Shown here piece by piece: positions 46,734 through 54,535 of a DNA stretch of 64,000 nucleotides. The DNA comes from Bradyrhizobium sp. BR13661 (GTDB lineage Bacteria; Pseudomonadota; Alphaproteobacteria; Rhizobiales; Xanthobacteraceae). The notes below the pieces were generated by a model. That model was given only the letters and a program-made list of their open reading frames with translations, had not been told where the DNA came from and made no database searches. The stretch covers positions 310,001 through 374,000 of the forward strand of contig NZ_JARXWB010000005.1 of the NCBI RefSeq assembly GCF_029892425.1, given 5' to 3'. The translations under genes were made by a program, and so were the position numbers. Each line of letters starts with the position of its first letter. The stretch's first letter is position 1.

Positions 46734-47140
46734 CGTTTTGGCGCAGGCTTGATGTCAGGCCGCTGCGGCGTCGTGGACACCGGCACCGCGTCGGGCGGCG
46801 TTTCCCGGCACCTGTTGCGGCGCCAGGCGTCTTCGGCCATCTGCGCCTGCCCGCGCACCGCGAGATAATCGTTGCGATAGGCAAGCTCCGACACGACAGC
46901 ACCGCCGGCCCCGGTCTCCGCCTTGTCCATCAGCTTCTGCAAATCCGCGGTCTTTTTGGCGAGCGCTTTGCGCTCCGCCTCGAGCTGCTTGCAGTCGTAC
47001 AATTCGTATTTGGCGGGATCGGCAAAGGCCGGAGCAATTGTCTCGCTCATGCCGGCGCAGCCGGACAGCGCAAAGCCGGCCGCGACCAGCGCGGCCATCG
47101 CGCAGCAGGCGCGGAAGGAAAGGGAATGCGAAGCAGGCAT
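46730..47140 (-). CDS. Putative lipoprotein
   Basis: A 136-aa protein with a lipoprotein signal (lipobox LSGC near residue 28), a helical part rich in Lys/Ala/Leu, and a Pro-rich C-terminus (RPDIKPAPKR). No named family is recognised. The frame is open upstream, but only the start at 47140 gives a signal peptide. Confidence 0.75.
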   Translation of the reverse strand: MPASHSLSFRACCAMAALVAAGFALSGCAGMSETIAPAFADPAKYELYDCKQLEAERKALAKKTADLQKLMDKAETGAGGAVVSELAYRNDYLAVRGQAQMAEDAWRRNRCRETPPDAVPVSTTPQRPDIKPAPKR

Positions 47141-47313
47141 GGGCGGAAGAATAGTCCTTCGTGAATTGAGAATGCCTAAAGCAGGACGGGATGTCCGGAT
47201 TGAGGCTTTGCCTTGTGCCGCCGGCTCGCTTAAGGAAGAACCCCCTGTCCGGCCCGAGAGCGCCAATTCCAGACCGCCGGATGGGACTTAAGTGTTTGAT
47301 CTCGTTGGATCAA

Positions 47314-47357
47314 GCGGGCATGGCGAAATTGGTAGACGCAAGGGACTTAAAATCCCT
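47314..47357 (+). pseudogene. 5' half of tRNA-Leu(UAA), probable left attachment site
   Basis: These 44 bases equal the acceptor 5' strand, D arm and complete anticodon arm of tRNA-Leu(UAA). They match the spliced form of the gene at 48844 except at base 7 (A here, G there). The match then stops and AT-rich unrelated DNA follows, so the gene is broken after the anticodon stem. The anticodon loop lacks the intron found in the later copy. A tyrosine integrase follows, so this is best read as the left junction of an integrative element. Confidence 0.8.
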
Positions 47358-47407
47358 TTAAAAATCTGATTTCTTATATATTTCAATAAGATAGTAAAAT
47401 TTGACCT

Positions 47408-47553
47408 TAGCACAAAACTAGCACATAATAGCGGTTAGCACATGAATGTCCCATGAGGCTAACGCCATGACGATTTGTGCCTTCGTTTACAGCAAAAACC
47501 GCACTCCAAGCCGGAGGGACTTCGCCTGTGGAAAATCCCCTGCGGCTAGCACA
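47408..47553. repeat. Repeated TAGCACA motifs between the att site and integrase
   Basis: Four copies in the same orientation, at 47408-47414, 47419-47425, 47436-47442 and 47547-47553. Their position between the broken tRNA and int suggests arm-type integrase binding sites; this is inferred. Confidence 0.5.
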
Positions 47554-47567
47554 AGGCGCCTCTCCCC

Positions 47568-48779
47568 ATGAGCGCGCGCCACGAGATTCTTGGAGGAAAG
47601 GTCCAGCTCTATCGGCGCGGCGACGGCCGCTTCTGGCAATGCTCGACCTCGATCGGCGGCGTGCAACATCGCTCGACGACAAAGAAGGAAGAGCTTAGGC
47701 AGGCTGAGGACGCAGCCGAAGACTGGTATCTCGAACTTCGCGGCAAGTTCAAACGCGGCGAGCTTGGCGAGCTGGTCAGGGTAGACCGAGGCAAGACCTT
47801 CGAGCAGTCGGCCGAGCAATTCATCCGCGAGTTCCCCGTCATCACCGAAGGCCAACGCAACAAGCAATACGTTGAGGGGCATGAACGACGGATCAGGAAA
47901 TATCTAATCCCCTTCTTCGGCGACAAACCCGTGTCGCAAGTGACCTCTGGCCTCATCCAAGAATATCGCATTCACCGTGCCGAAGAGAGCAAGGCAGCGA
48001 CCGGGAAACCTCCCGCTCGCAACACCATGCATCAGGAGATCGTTGCCCTCCGTCAGGTTCTGAAGACGGCGATGCGCCATGGCGACATCTCGACCCTCCC
48101 CGACCTCTCACAGCCCTACCGCACGAACGCCAAGATTTCGCACCGGGCCTGGTTCTCCCCGGACGAATACAAGGAACTCTATAAGGCGACACGCGAACGC
48201 GTGGAGAATCCGCGAAAGAAAAAATTCCAGCAGGACTATGAGGAGTTGCACGACTACGTTCTCTTCATGGTGAACACCGGCCTTCGTCCCGACGAATCCA
48301 GACGGATCGAGTTCAGGGACGTGAAAGTAGTCAATGATCGCGATAGCGGCGAACGCATTCTTGAAATCGACGTGCGCGGCAAACGAGGTGTCGGCTTCTG
48401 CAAGAGCATGCCCGGCGCGGTGCTGCCGTTTCAGCGTGTCGCCAAGCGACGAAACCCGAAGCCGACCGACCTCGTGTTTCCGCGCACGCACCACGAGCTG
48501 TTCAACACCATTCTTGGAGAACTTGGACTAAAGGCCGATCGAGAGGGGCAGCGTCGGACCTTCTACAGCCTGCGTCACACCTATATCTGCCTGCGCCTGA
48601 TGGAAGGCGCCGACGTGTACCAGATCGCCAAGAACTGCCGAACGAGCGTCAAGATGATCGAGGATTTCTACGCCTCGCACATCAAGAACACGGTCGATGC
48701 CTCCATCGTCAACGTCCGGCGATCGAAGCAGCCGAAAGCGCCGAAACGCCCAACAAAACGGGGGAAGAACACCGATTAA
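47568..48779 (+). CDS. Tyrosine site-specific integrase
   Basis: A 403-aa integrase. An N-terminal core-binding region (about 75-175) is followed by the catalytic domain with Arg240 (NTGLRPDE), Arg336/His337 (YSLRHTY; the usual leading His of this box is Tyr), and nucleophile Tyr368 (MIEDFY). The position of the last conserved His/Trp is taken by Cys-Arg (NCRTS). The family inserts elements at tRNA genes. Its position next to the broken tRNA-Leu end identifies it as the integrase of this element. Confidence 0.9.
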   Translation: MSARHEILGGKVQLYRRGDGRFWQCSTSIGGVQHRSTTKKEELRQAEDAAEDWYLELRGKFKRGELGELVRVDRGKTFEQSAEQFIREFPVITEGQRNKQYVEGHERRIRKYLIPFFGDKPVSQVTSGLIQEYRIHRAEESKAATGKPPARNTMHQEIVALRQVLKTAMRHGDISTLPDLSQPYRTNAKISHRAWFSPDEYKELYKATRERVENPRKKKFQQDYEELHDYVLFMVNTGLRPDESRRIEFRDVKVVNDRDSGERILEIDVRGKRGVGFCKSMPGAVLPFQRVAKRRNPKPTDLVFPRTHHELFNTILGELGLKADREGQRRTFYSLRHTYICLRLMEGADVYQIAKNCRTSVKMIEDFYASHIKNTVDASIVNVRRSKQPKAPKRPTKRGKNTD

Positions 48780-48801
48780 TCCTTTGGAAATTCGATGGTT
48801 C

Positions 48802-48830
48802 TTGGCTCAAACGGATTCTCTCGCTATACA
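48802..48830 (+). promoter_or_regulatory. Sigma-70-type promoter of the intron-containing tRNA
   Basis: TTGGCT (48802-48807), 17-nt spacer and TATACA (48825-48830). The expected transcription start is near 48837, just ahead of the tRNA at 48844. Confidence 0.65.
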
Positions 48831-48843
48831 CTGAACTTGGTAC

Positions 48844-49171
48844 GCGGGCGTGGCGAAATTGGTAGACGCAAGGGACTTAAGCAACTTTTGAGTGCCCTCC
48901 GGGAAACCGAAGGTGCAGAACTGCTCAAATTCGGGGAAACCGGTAACAGGCAATCCCGAGCCAAGCGCAGCGGTCGAACGACCACCGCGAAGGTGTAGAG
49001 ACTAGACGGGCAGCACCTAAAGCGCGAACGCGCGACGGTGAAGGTATAGTCCAGACCACAAACGAGCCGACAGCGCGAACGCGCCAAGGCACGGCGGCGA
49101 AAGCCGTAGCTGGTAAGAAAATCCCTCGGTTCGAAAGAGCTATGCCGGTTCAAGTCCGGCCGCCCGCACCA
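48844..49171 (+). tRNA. tRNA-Leu(UAA) interrupted by a group I intron
   Basis: Exon 1 is 48844-48878 and exon 2 is 49118-49171, with encoded CCA. When joined, the acceptor stem GCGGGCG/CGCCCGC pairs perfectly, the anticodon stem is AGGGA/TCCCT around the loop CTTAAAA (anticodon TAA), and the T arm is GCCGG/CCGGC. The intron sits between U34 and A35, the position known from cyanobacterial tRNA-Leu(UAA). Base 7 differs from the broken copy at 47314. No terminator is seen before the next gene, which starts 24 nt later. Confidence 0.93.
48879..49117 (+). ncRNA. Group I self-splicing intron, 239 nt
   Basis: The conserved core elements are present in order: P (near 48927-48941, AAATTCGGGGAAACC), Q (48952-48962, AATCCCGAGCC), R (48993-49012, including GTAGAGACTAGACGGG) and S (49041-49052, AAGGTATAGTCC). 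P1 can form between exon GGGACTT and intron GAGT-g-CCC (48890-48897), giving the required U.G pair at the 5' splice site. The intron ends in G (49117). No open reading frame of size lies within it, so it has no homing endonuclease. Confidence 0.93.
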
Positions 49172-49195
49172 ACAGCCAGGGAGCGCAAGCCTTGC

Positions 49196-52100
49196 ATGGC
49201 GGTCAAGAAAACTGGACGGCCAAAAACTAAAAAGAAAACGGCCAAGCCCTCCGTCGCGACTACTCGTTCGCGCGCAGGCCCCGGCTTTGCCTTCGAGGAC
49301 CAAATCGGCGCGTATCTGCTCCTTCAGATGATGATGGGCGAAGCCATGCCGGGCTTCGTGGACGCAATCGGCAGTCGTTTGCAGAGCCAAACGAAAGAGT
49401 TGGGCTGGTTTATAGATGATTTGCTTGCGACGAGCCAGCATGACGCCGAGCCTCAGCGCCGCGTAGCAGTCTCTTGCAAGAGCAGCGCGCAAGTTTCAGC
49501 GTCAGGGTTGCCCAAAGACTTCGTGCTGAGTGCATGGAAGCAATGGTGCCAAAAAGGCAAAGGTCAAATGATACGCGGGCAAGATTGCCTGCTGCTTGCA
49601 ACACGAGGGCTTGGTCATACGACTTTCGCCCCACTCTGGGCTGACATCAAACTTTGGTCTGGTGATGCCGAACTAGCTCTCGCCCGTATCGCCGGCACCG
49701 CGCGGCATCGGCGCGTCTTCGATAGCGTCAAGACGCCAATAAAAAAGCTCAAGGGAACCGTTCGGGACGAGGAGCTTATCGCGTTTATCCGTCATCTCGA
49801 AGTCTTGCCAACAGATTTTGACCTGTCTGATTCCAACTATCGCAGGCAATCGATCTCACGCTGCCGAAACTTACTCAAAGACGGCACACTAGCTAATGGT
49901 AACAAGCTATGGCTGGCGTTGGTTGACATCGTGCGCAACGCCCGATTGGGGCACGGCACGATCGAGATCAGCAGCGTTATCGAGAGCCTTTCCAAGCAAT
50001 TCGATCTGAAAGATCATCCGAGCTACGCGTCGTCATGGCTAGCCCTTGAAACGAGCACTGCGAACTATAAGAAGAATATCGAGTCCACTCTTCCCAATAA
50101 ATTCGTCATTGATCGCACAACAGAAATTGAAGCCGCTGCAACTGTCATCTCGCAAAATGCGATCGCGGTTCTCTACGGAGAATCAGGCAGTGGAAAATCG
50201 GCGCTCGTCAAGACCGTGCTCGATCAGAAGTTTACGGGTTGGCGCCAGGTTTGGTTCGGTCCAGACCAATTTGCGGCTGCGCTCAATTACAAAGAGCGCG
50301 CAGCACTCGGACTGACCCACCCCCTTTCCGCTGTACTAGAAGCGTCGGGCCAGCCGGACAATGTATTGATCATCGACGCGGCGGAACGCCTCCCCCCCGA
50401 AGTACACAACGATGCGCGAGACCTATTGGCTTCGATCACGAAAGCTGGTGCGGGTGGTGGACCAAGCAGATGGCATGTGATTGTCGTCGGCCAAACGGAA
50501 GCTTGGGCCGAGGGGGCGTTTCAGGCAATCGTCGGCTCGGCCGAACCGGCAACTCTCGGTCTTCGTCCCGTTTCAGAGGACGATACCAAGGCGGCCTTGA
50601 GATCATCGCCGCGCCTTAGCTGGGCAGCATCCCATGACGAGATCATAGCCGCTTTGAGCAACCTAAGAACGCTCGCTTGGGTATTACAAGCCGACACTCG
50701 CTTTCAGCCAACCGACGTTCGAGCTTTGGCATCGCCCGCCGCCATCGCTGATCACCTTTGGCGCTATTGGACTGAAGGAAAAGTCCGATTCCAAAATCTT
50801 CTCGTTCGCCTCGCCGAGCGCGAGGCAAACTTCGAGCATAGCTTTGAAGTCAGCAAGCTCGATCCCGTAGATGCCGCCGCAATGGACGAGCGGCCTACGC
50901 GAATGCCGCTCCGGATCAATGCTCGCAATCGAATCGAATTCCAGCACGATTTGGCCGCCGAATGGTCCCGCTTTCAGCGACTCAAGGAGATCGCCGACCA
51001 GCCCGAGCAATGGGCGTCCTATGCTGATCGCCCACTCTGGATCGGCGCGCTCCGGATGCTCGGCAGCTTTTTGCTGCGGGAAATCGTCGATAGCGTAACT
51101 GCCTGGGACGTGGCATTTGAAACACTGGAGAACCAGAAGAAGACTTTGGCCGCAGATATTCTACTCGACGCGCTTTGCCTCGATCCGCTTGCCGAGACGT
51201 TCCTTTCTGCCCGCGCGGATCTGCTCCTCAAAAATCATGGCCGACTTTTGGACAGGCTGCTAAAGCGGTTTCAGCACATAGCGACGACGCCCGGCGGAGG
51301 TGAAAGCATCGTAGCGGGGGCGCTGAACAATGATCCGTCTTTCACACTTTACATCGAGACGCAGTTCCGCACCCCCGTTGTAGCCCGATGGCCAGCGATC
51401 GCCCGTTTTCTCCGCGCTCATCGTGAGCGTGTTGCGGCGCTGGTTTCGACAACCGTGGCAGCATCGTGCCAGAAATGGCTGACTAGCCTACCCGCAACTT
51501 TCACGTCGGGAGAGCCGATACCCTTTAGAAGGGAGTTCGCGGAGGTGGCCTTAGCGACCGCCCGTACGTTACAGCTTGAGGAACTCAAGCGAGACACCAT
51601 GTACGTCGGCGATTTCGGCAAGGCGATTTTTCCCGCTGCGCTGTCGGGGGCGCCCGATTTACCGAACGAAGTGTCGGCCTGGGCGCTGGAGATGGCGCGG
51701 CGCAGACCGCTCAACGCCGAGTCCGCACAAAAACTTGATGAGCATCGGCAGCAGAAGTCACGCGAACATCAGGAGAAGCTTAAAAACGATCCGGAATACC
51801 GTCAGCGCTTCGAAAGCCGACGGAATTTTCCAACCTCTATTTCGTCGGGCCGCAGGCTTCCGCCGTGGCCTCTCGGTCCTAAAGGAGTAATCGACCGTCA
51901 GTTCGCGGAGTGCTGCACCAACGGAAGCGCTTTAATCCCGCTCATGCGCGTGGACGCTGATGTTGCAGCGGAAGTGTTGTTGGCAGCACTCATCGAGGGC
52001 GATCCGGAAGAAAGCTACAGCAGCAGCGGTCGCTTTGATGACGGGCTTGGTCTTCGATCTGATATGCAGTCTTATCCAACTGCTTACTGGAAAAGTCCGT

Positions 52101-54502
52101 TCTTTTCATTTCTACAGATTAGTTGGGATACCGCGCTTGAAGCGCTCTTCAAATTAACTGACTTTTGCACAGAGCGATGGATCGCCGAATTGCGACGGCA
52201 CCAATCGGCCACACCGTCTTCGGCCAGCGTTTTTCTCAGCGATGACGCCGAACATGTGTTTTTAGGAGGAGCAAGGGCTTTTACGTGGTCCCAGACCAAC
52301 ACTAACAGTGCAGGTCAACTGCACTCCGCGCTGGCAGCACTGGAGCGCTGTCTCACGCTAAAGATCGATTCAGGTGCCAGCGTTGAACCTGACTTAGAAC
52401 GCATATTGCTTACGACGACGTCGGCTGGATTGCTTGGCGTTCTAACGAACGTTGGAAAATACAAGCCGGACTTGTTCCGAGGTGTCTTAAGACCACTCGT
52501 CACACGAGAGCAAATCTACCGTTGGGACGACCAGCGATCGTCTGAACTTCAATTTGCGTTTGTTGCGCCGCACTGGGCCAGGCAGGGCGAGTTGATTTTC
52601 AATATGGCGCGCGAGTGGCACAATGCGCCATACCGCCAGAAATCGATGCGCGAAGTGGTTGCCGAACTTGCTCGATCCGACGCAGAATTCGCCTCTTTCC
52701 TGAACGAAGCTACGGCAAAGTGGCAGGCTCCCTTGGACCAAAAACGTGCTCTGGAACTGCGCATCCTTGCCGCAGAGATCGATGGTCGCAACTATCAGCT
52801 AACGACCGACGGCAATTACCAGTTCTCGTATCCGCCAGAGCTCACCCGCGACATCGAGGCGTTCCAGAAGGCCAACGTGCCGGGGCAGCAGATATTGCAA
52901 ATCCCCGAATGGTGCAGCCGGGTTTTGAACAGCGGCGCGTCGCTGGCCGATGCGGCGTTGGAGGCGTTATCACGGATGTTCGACATCATCGACGCCGCAT
53001 CAGACATCGATGAGGAATTTAAGACGCGAGCGCGCGTTGCTGTTGCGAGCACACTTTTAGCGCGCGGCTCGAATTGGCTCGACTCTCACGCCGCCATACG
53101 GGGGCGGTCATCGAACATAATTCAAGAGGTCATCGCCGGCATCCCAACGACTATGGAAGATTTGCGCGCGTCGCGCCTCGACCCGATCAGCGCACTGGAG
53201 TTTGCAGCCCACGCCGTTTTCAAGCAATGGATGGACACCGGTACGCCCGAATCGCAAGCGGCAGTTCTCAAGATCGTAAGCAGCGGTAACAAGGCTGGAG
53301 TTACGATCCTCTTCCACCTAGCCTTTGCGTACCGACTGGAACTGGGCGAGCGGTGGTGGCGTCTTCTATATCTTGGACTGCTCTGGTCGGCGCTCTCCGT
53401 GCTGATGCCGCGTTACGGCTACCAAGCTGACGAAGGAACCCGATGGATAAGATGGCTCAAGTGGCTTCGAAGCCGCCAACTTGACGGGATCGCCGCGACT
53501 CCCGCGTTAATCGAACCGGTCGAGATCGCAAAGCGCCTTGAACGCTTGGAAAAGGTAAAATGGCGTCGCGAGTTCCGGCGCGGAGACGCCCTACGTGGCC
53601 GGAATCCGGACGAACGCCGGACAGCCGGCCTGGATTGGGATTTTCTGGAGGCCGAATTCGCTTGGTTGTTGTGGCAAGGCGAAAAACCCAATCCGTTGTG
53701 GAACGATGAAGCTGCGTTTCAAGAGCAGCGGCATATAATAAGTTCGTTATGGGCGTTTGAGGTTTGGCTCAATCACCGGCCGCGCGCCGGACACAAGGAT
53801 GATCCCTTACCAAATCAGCTCGGCTACAGCGTCCTTCAAACTATCGCGAAAATGATGGTGCGAGCTTCAGGGTCTCAGGCCCGGGAATTGTGGGAGCCAG
53901 TCCTCAAATTGGGCGCGGCCGGTCACTACGCCGTTGGGCATTTCGTCTCCTGCTGGTTTCTTGAGACGACGCGCCTCGAAGCTACCGAGTTTGCCGCACG
54001 TTGGCAGCCGATGATCGAATACGCACTCGATGCACCAGAATGGGGGAAAGGAACGCCCTGGTATTATGGCCAGACTTTGCTACGGCAGATCCTCGGTTTC
54101 GGGTCTCAAGCCCTTTTGGACGGAAATCCAGCCTTTCAAGACATTGTAAGCCAGATGGCGCATTACTACGAGCGCTGGGCGCACGAGCAGCTTTCGCGCG
54201 AAGACGACAATGTGACTGGCTTATGTTTTTTCCTCGCATCCTCCAGCGCGCGTTCGCTGCGCACGAAGGGATTGGGATGGCTCCAGCAGGCGGTCAAGAC
54301 ACCGGATTGGTACCGACCAGCAATGGGCGATGCATTGACCGAGTTTCTTAATGTGACGCTTACTCAGGATACACCAGCGTTGCGGTCAGACACGGCGGCA
54401 CGCGACGCCTTCCTGGCGCTGGTCGGACTCTTGGTCTCGAAACAGCTCCCCGCCGCGCTTGCCTTGCAGGAACGCGCTCGTCGAGCATTATCGGGCTTTT
54501 GA
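49196..54502 (+). CDS. STAND-type NTPase with putative nuclease N-terminus
   Basis: A 1768-aa protein. A Lys-rich start is followed by a region like PD-(D/E)XK nucleases: Glu34 (FEDQ), Asp74-Asp75 (FIDD) and Lys95 (VSCKSS). The position two before Lys95 is Ser, not the usual Glu/Gln. An NTPase follows, with Walker A GESGSGKS at 328-335 and Walker B NVLIIDAAE at 389-397. More than 1200 residues of helical solenoid-like sequence end the protein. This order (effector, NTPase, sensor) is that of Avs-like antiviral proteins, but no Avs type can be assigned by eye. An upstream in-frame ATG lies inside the tRNA, so 49196 is used. Confidence 0.8.
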   Translation: MAVKKTGRPKTKKKTAKPSVATTRSRAGPGFAFEDQIGAYLLLQMMMGEAMPGFVDAIGSRLQSQTKELGWFIDDLLATSQHDAEPQRRVAVSCKSSAQVSASGLPKDFVLSAWKQWCQKGKGQMIRGQDCLLLATRGLGHTTFAPLWADIKLWSGDAELALARIAGTARHRRVFDSVKTPIKKLKGTVRDEELIAFIRHLEVLPTDFDLSDSNYRRQSISRCRNLLKDGTLANGNKLWLALVDIVRNARLGHGTIEISSVIESLSKQFDLKDHPSYASSWLALETSTANYKKNIESTLPNKFVIDRTTEIEAAATVISQNAIAVLYGESGSGKSALVKTVLDQKFTGWRQVWFGPDQFAAALNYKERAALGLTHPLSAVLEASGQPDNVLIIDAAERLPPEVHNDARDLLASITKAGAGGGPSRWHVIVVGQTEAWAEGAFQAIVGSAEPATLGLRPVSEDDTKAALRSSPRLSWAASHDEIIAALSNLRTLAWVLQADTRFQPTDVRALASPAAIADHLWRYWTEGKVRFQNLLVRLAEREANFEHSFEVSKLDPVDAAAMDERPTRMPLRINARNRIEFQHDLAAEWSRFQRLKEIADQPEQWASYADRPLWIGALRMLGSFLLREIVDSVTAWDVAFETLENQKKTLAADILLDALCLDPLAETFLSARADLLLKNHGRLLDRLLKRFQHIATTPGGGESIVAGALNNDPSFTLYIETQFRTPVVARWPAIARFLRAHRERVAALVSTTVAASCQKWLTSLPATFTSGEPIPFRREFAEVALATARTLQLEELKRDTMYVGDFGKAIFPAALSGAPDLPNEVSAWALEMARRRPLNAESAQKLDEHRQQKSREHQEKLKNDPEYRQRFESRRNFPTSISSGRRLPPWPLGPKGVIDRQFAECCTNGSALIPLMRVDADVAAEVLLAALIEGDPEESYSSSGRFDDGLGLRSDMQSYPTAYWKSPFFSFLQISWDTALEALFKLTDFCTERWIAELRRHQSATPSSASVFLSDDAEHVFLGGARAFTWSQTNTNSAGQLHSALAALERCLTLKIDSGASVEPDLERILLTTTSAGLLGVLTNVGKYKPDLFRGVLRPLVTREQIYRWDDQRSSELQFAFVAPHWARQGELIFNMAREWHNAPYRQKSMREVVAELARSDAEFASFLNEATAKWQAPLDQKRALELRILAAEIDGRNYQLTTDGNYQFSYPPELTRDIEAFQKANVPGQQILQIPEWCSRVLNSGASLADAALEALSRMFDIIDAASDIDEEFKTRARVAVASTLLARGSNWLDSHAAIRGRSSNIIQEVIAGIPTTMEDLRASRLDPISALEFAAHAVFKQWMDTGTPESQAAVLKIVSSGNKAGVTILFHLAFAYRLELGERWWRLLYLGLLWSALSVLMPRYGYQADEGTRWIRWLKWLRSRQLDGIAATPALIEPVEIAKRLERLEKVKWRREFRRGDALRGRNPDERRTAGLDWDFLEAEFAWLLWQGEKPNPLWNDEAAFQEQRHIISSLWAFEVWLNHRPRAGHKDDPLPNQLGYSVLQTIAKMMVRASGSQARELWEPVLKLGAAGHYAVGHFVSCWFLETTRLEATEFAARWQPMIEYALDAPEWGKGTPWYYGQTLLRQILGFGSQALLDGNPAFQDIVSQMAHYYERWAHEQLSREDDNVTGLCFFLASSSARSLRTKGLGWLQQAVKTPDWYRPAMGDALTEFLNVTLTQDTPALRSDTAARDAFLALVGLLVSKQLPAALALQERARRALSGF

Positions 54503-54535
54503 ACGACGGTTTCAGCTCTGGAACACCACGATAGC

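Noticed and set aside
47314..47357. A functional tRNA-Leu gene at this place
   Set aside because: The variable arm, T arm and 3' acceptor strand are absent after the anticodon stem.
48879..49117. A coding gene in the intron, such as a homing endonuclease
   Set aside because: The intron is only 239 nt and fully accounted for by ribozyme core elements; no frame of meaningful size lies within it.
49142..49195. An upstream start for the STAND gene
   Set aside because: The ATG at 49142 lies in the tRNA T arm, so the extension would be tRNA sequence.
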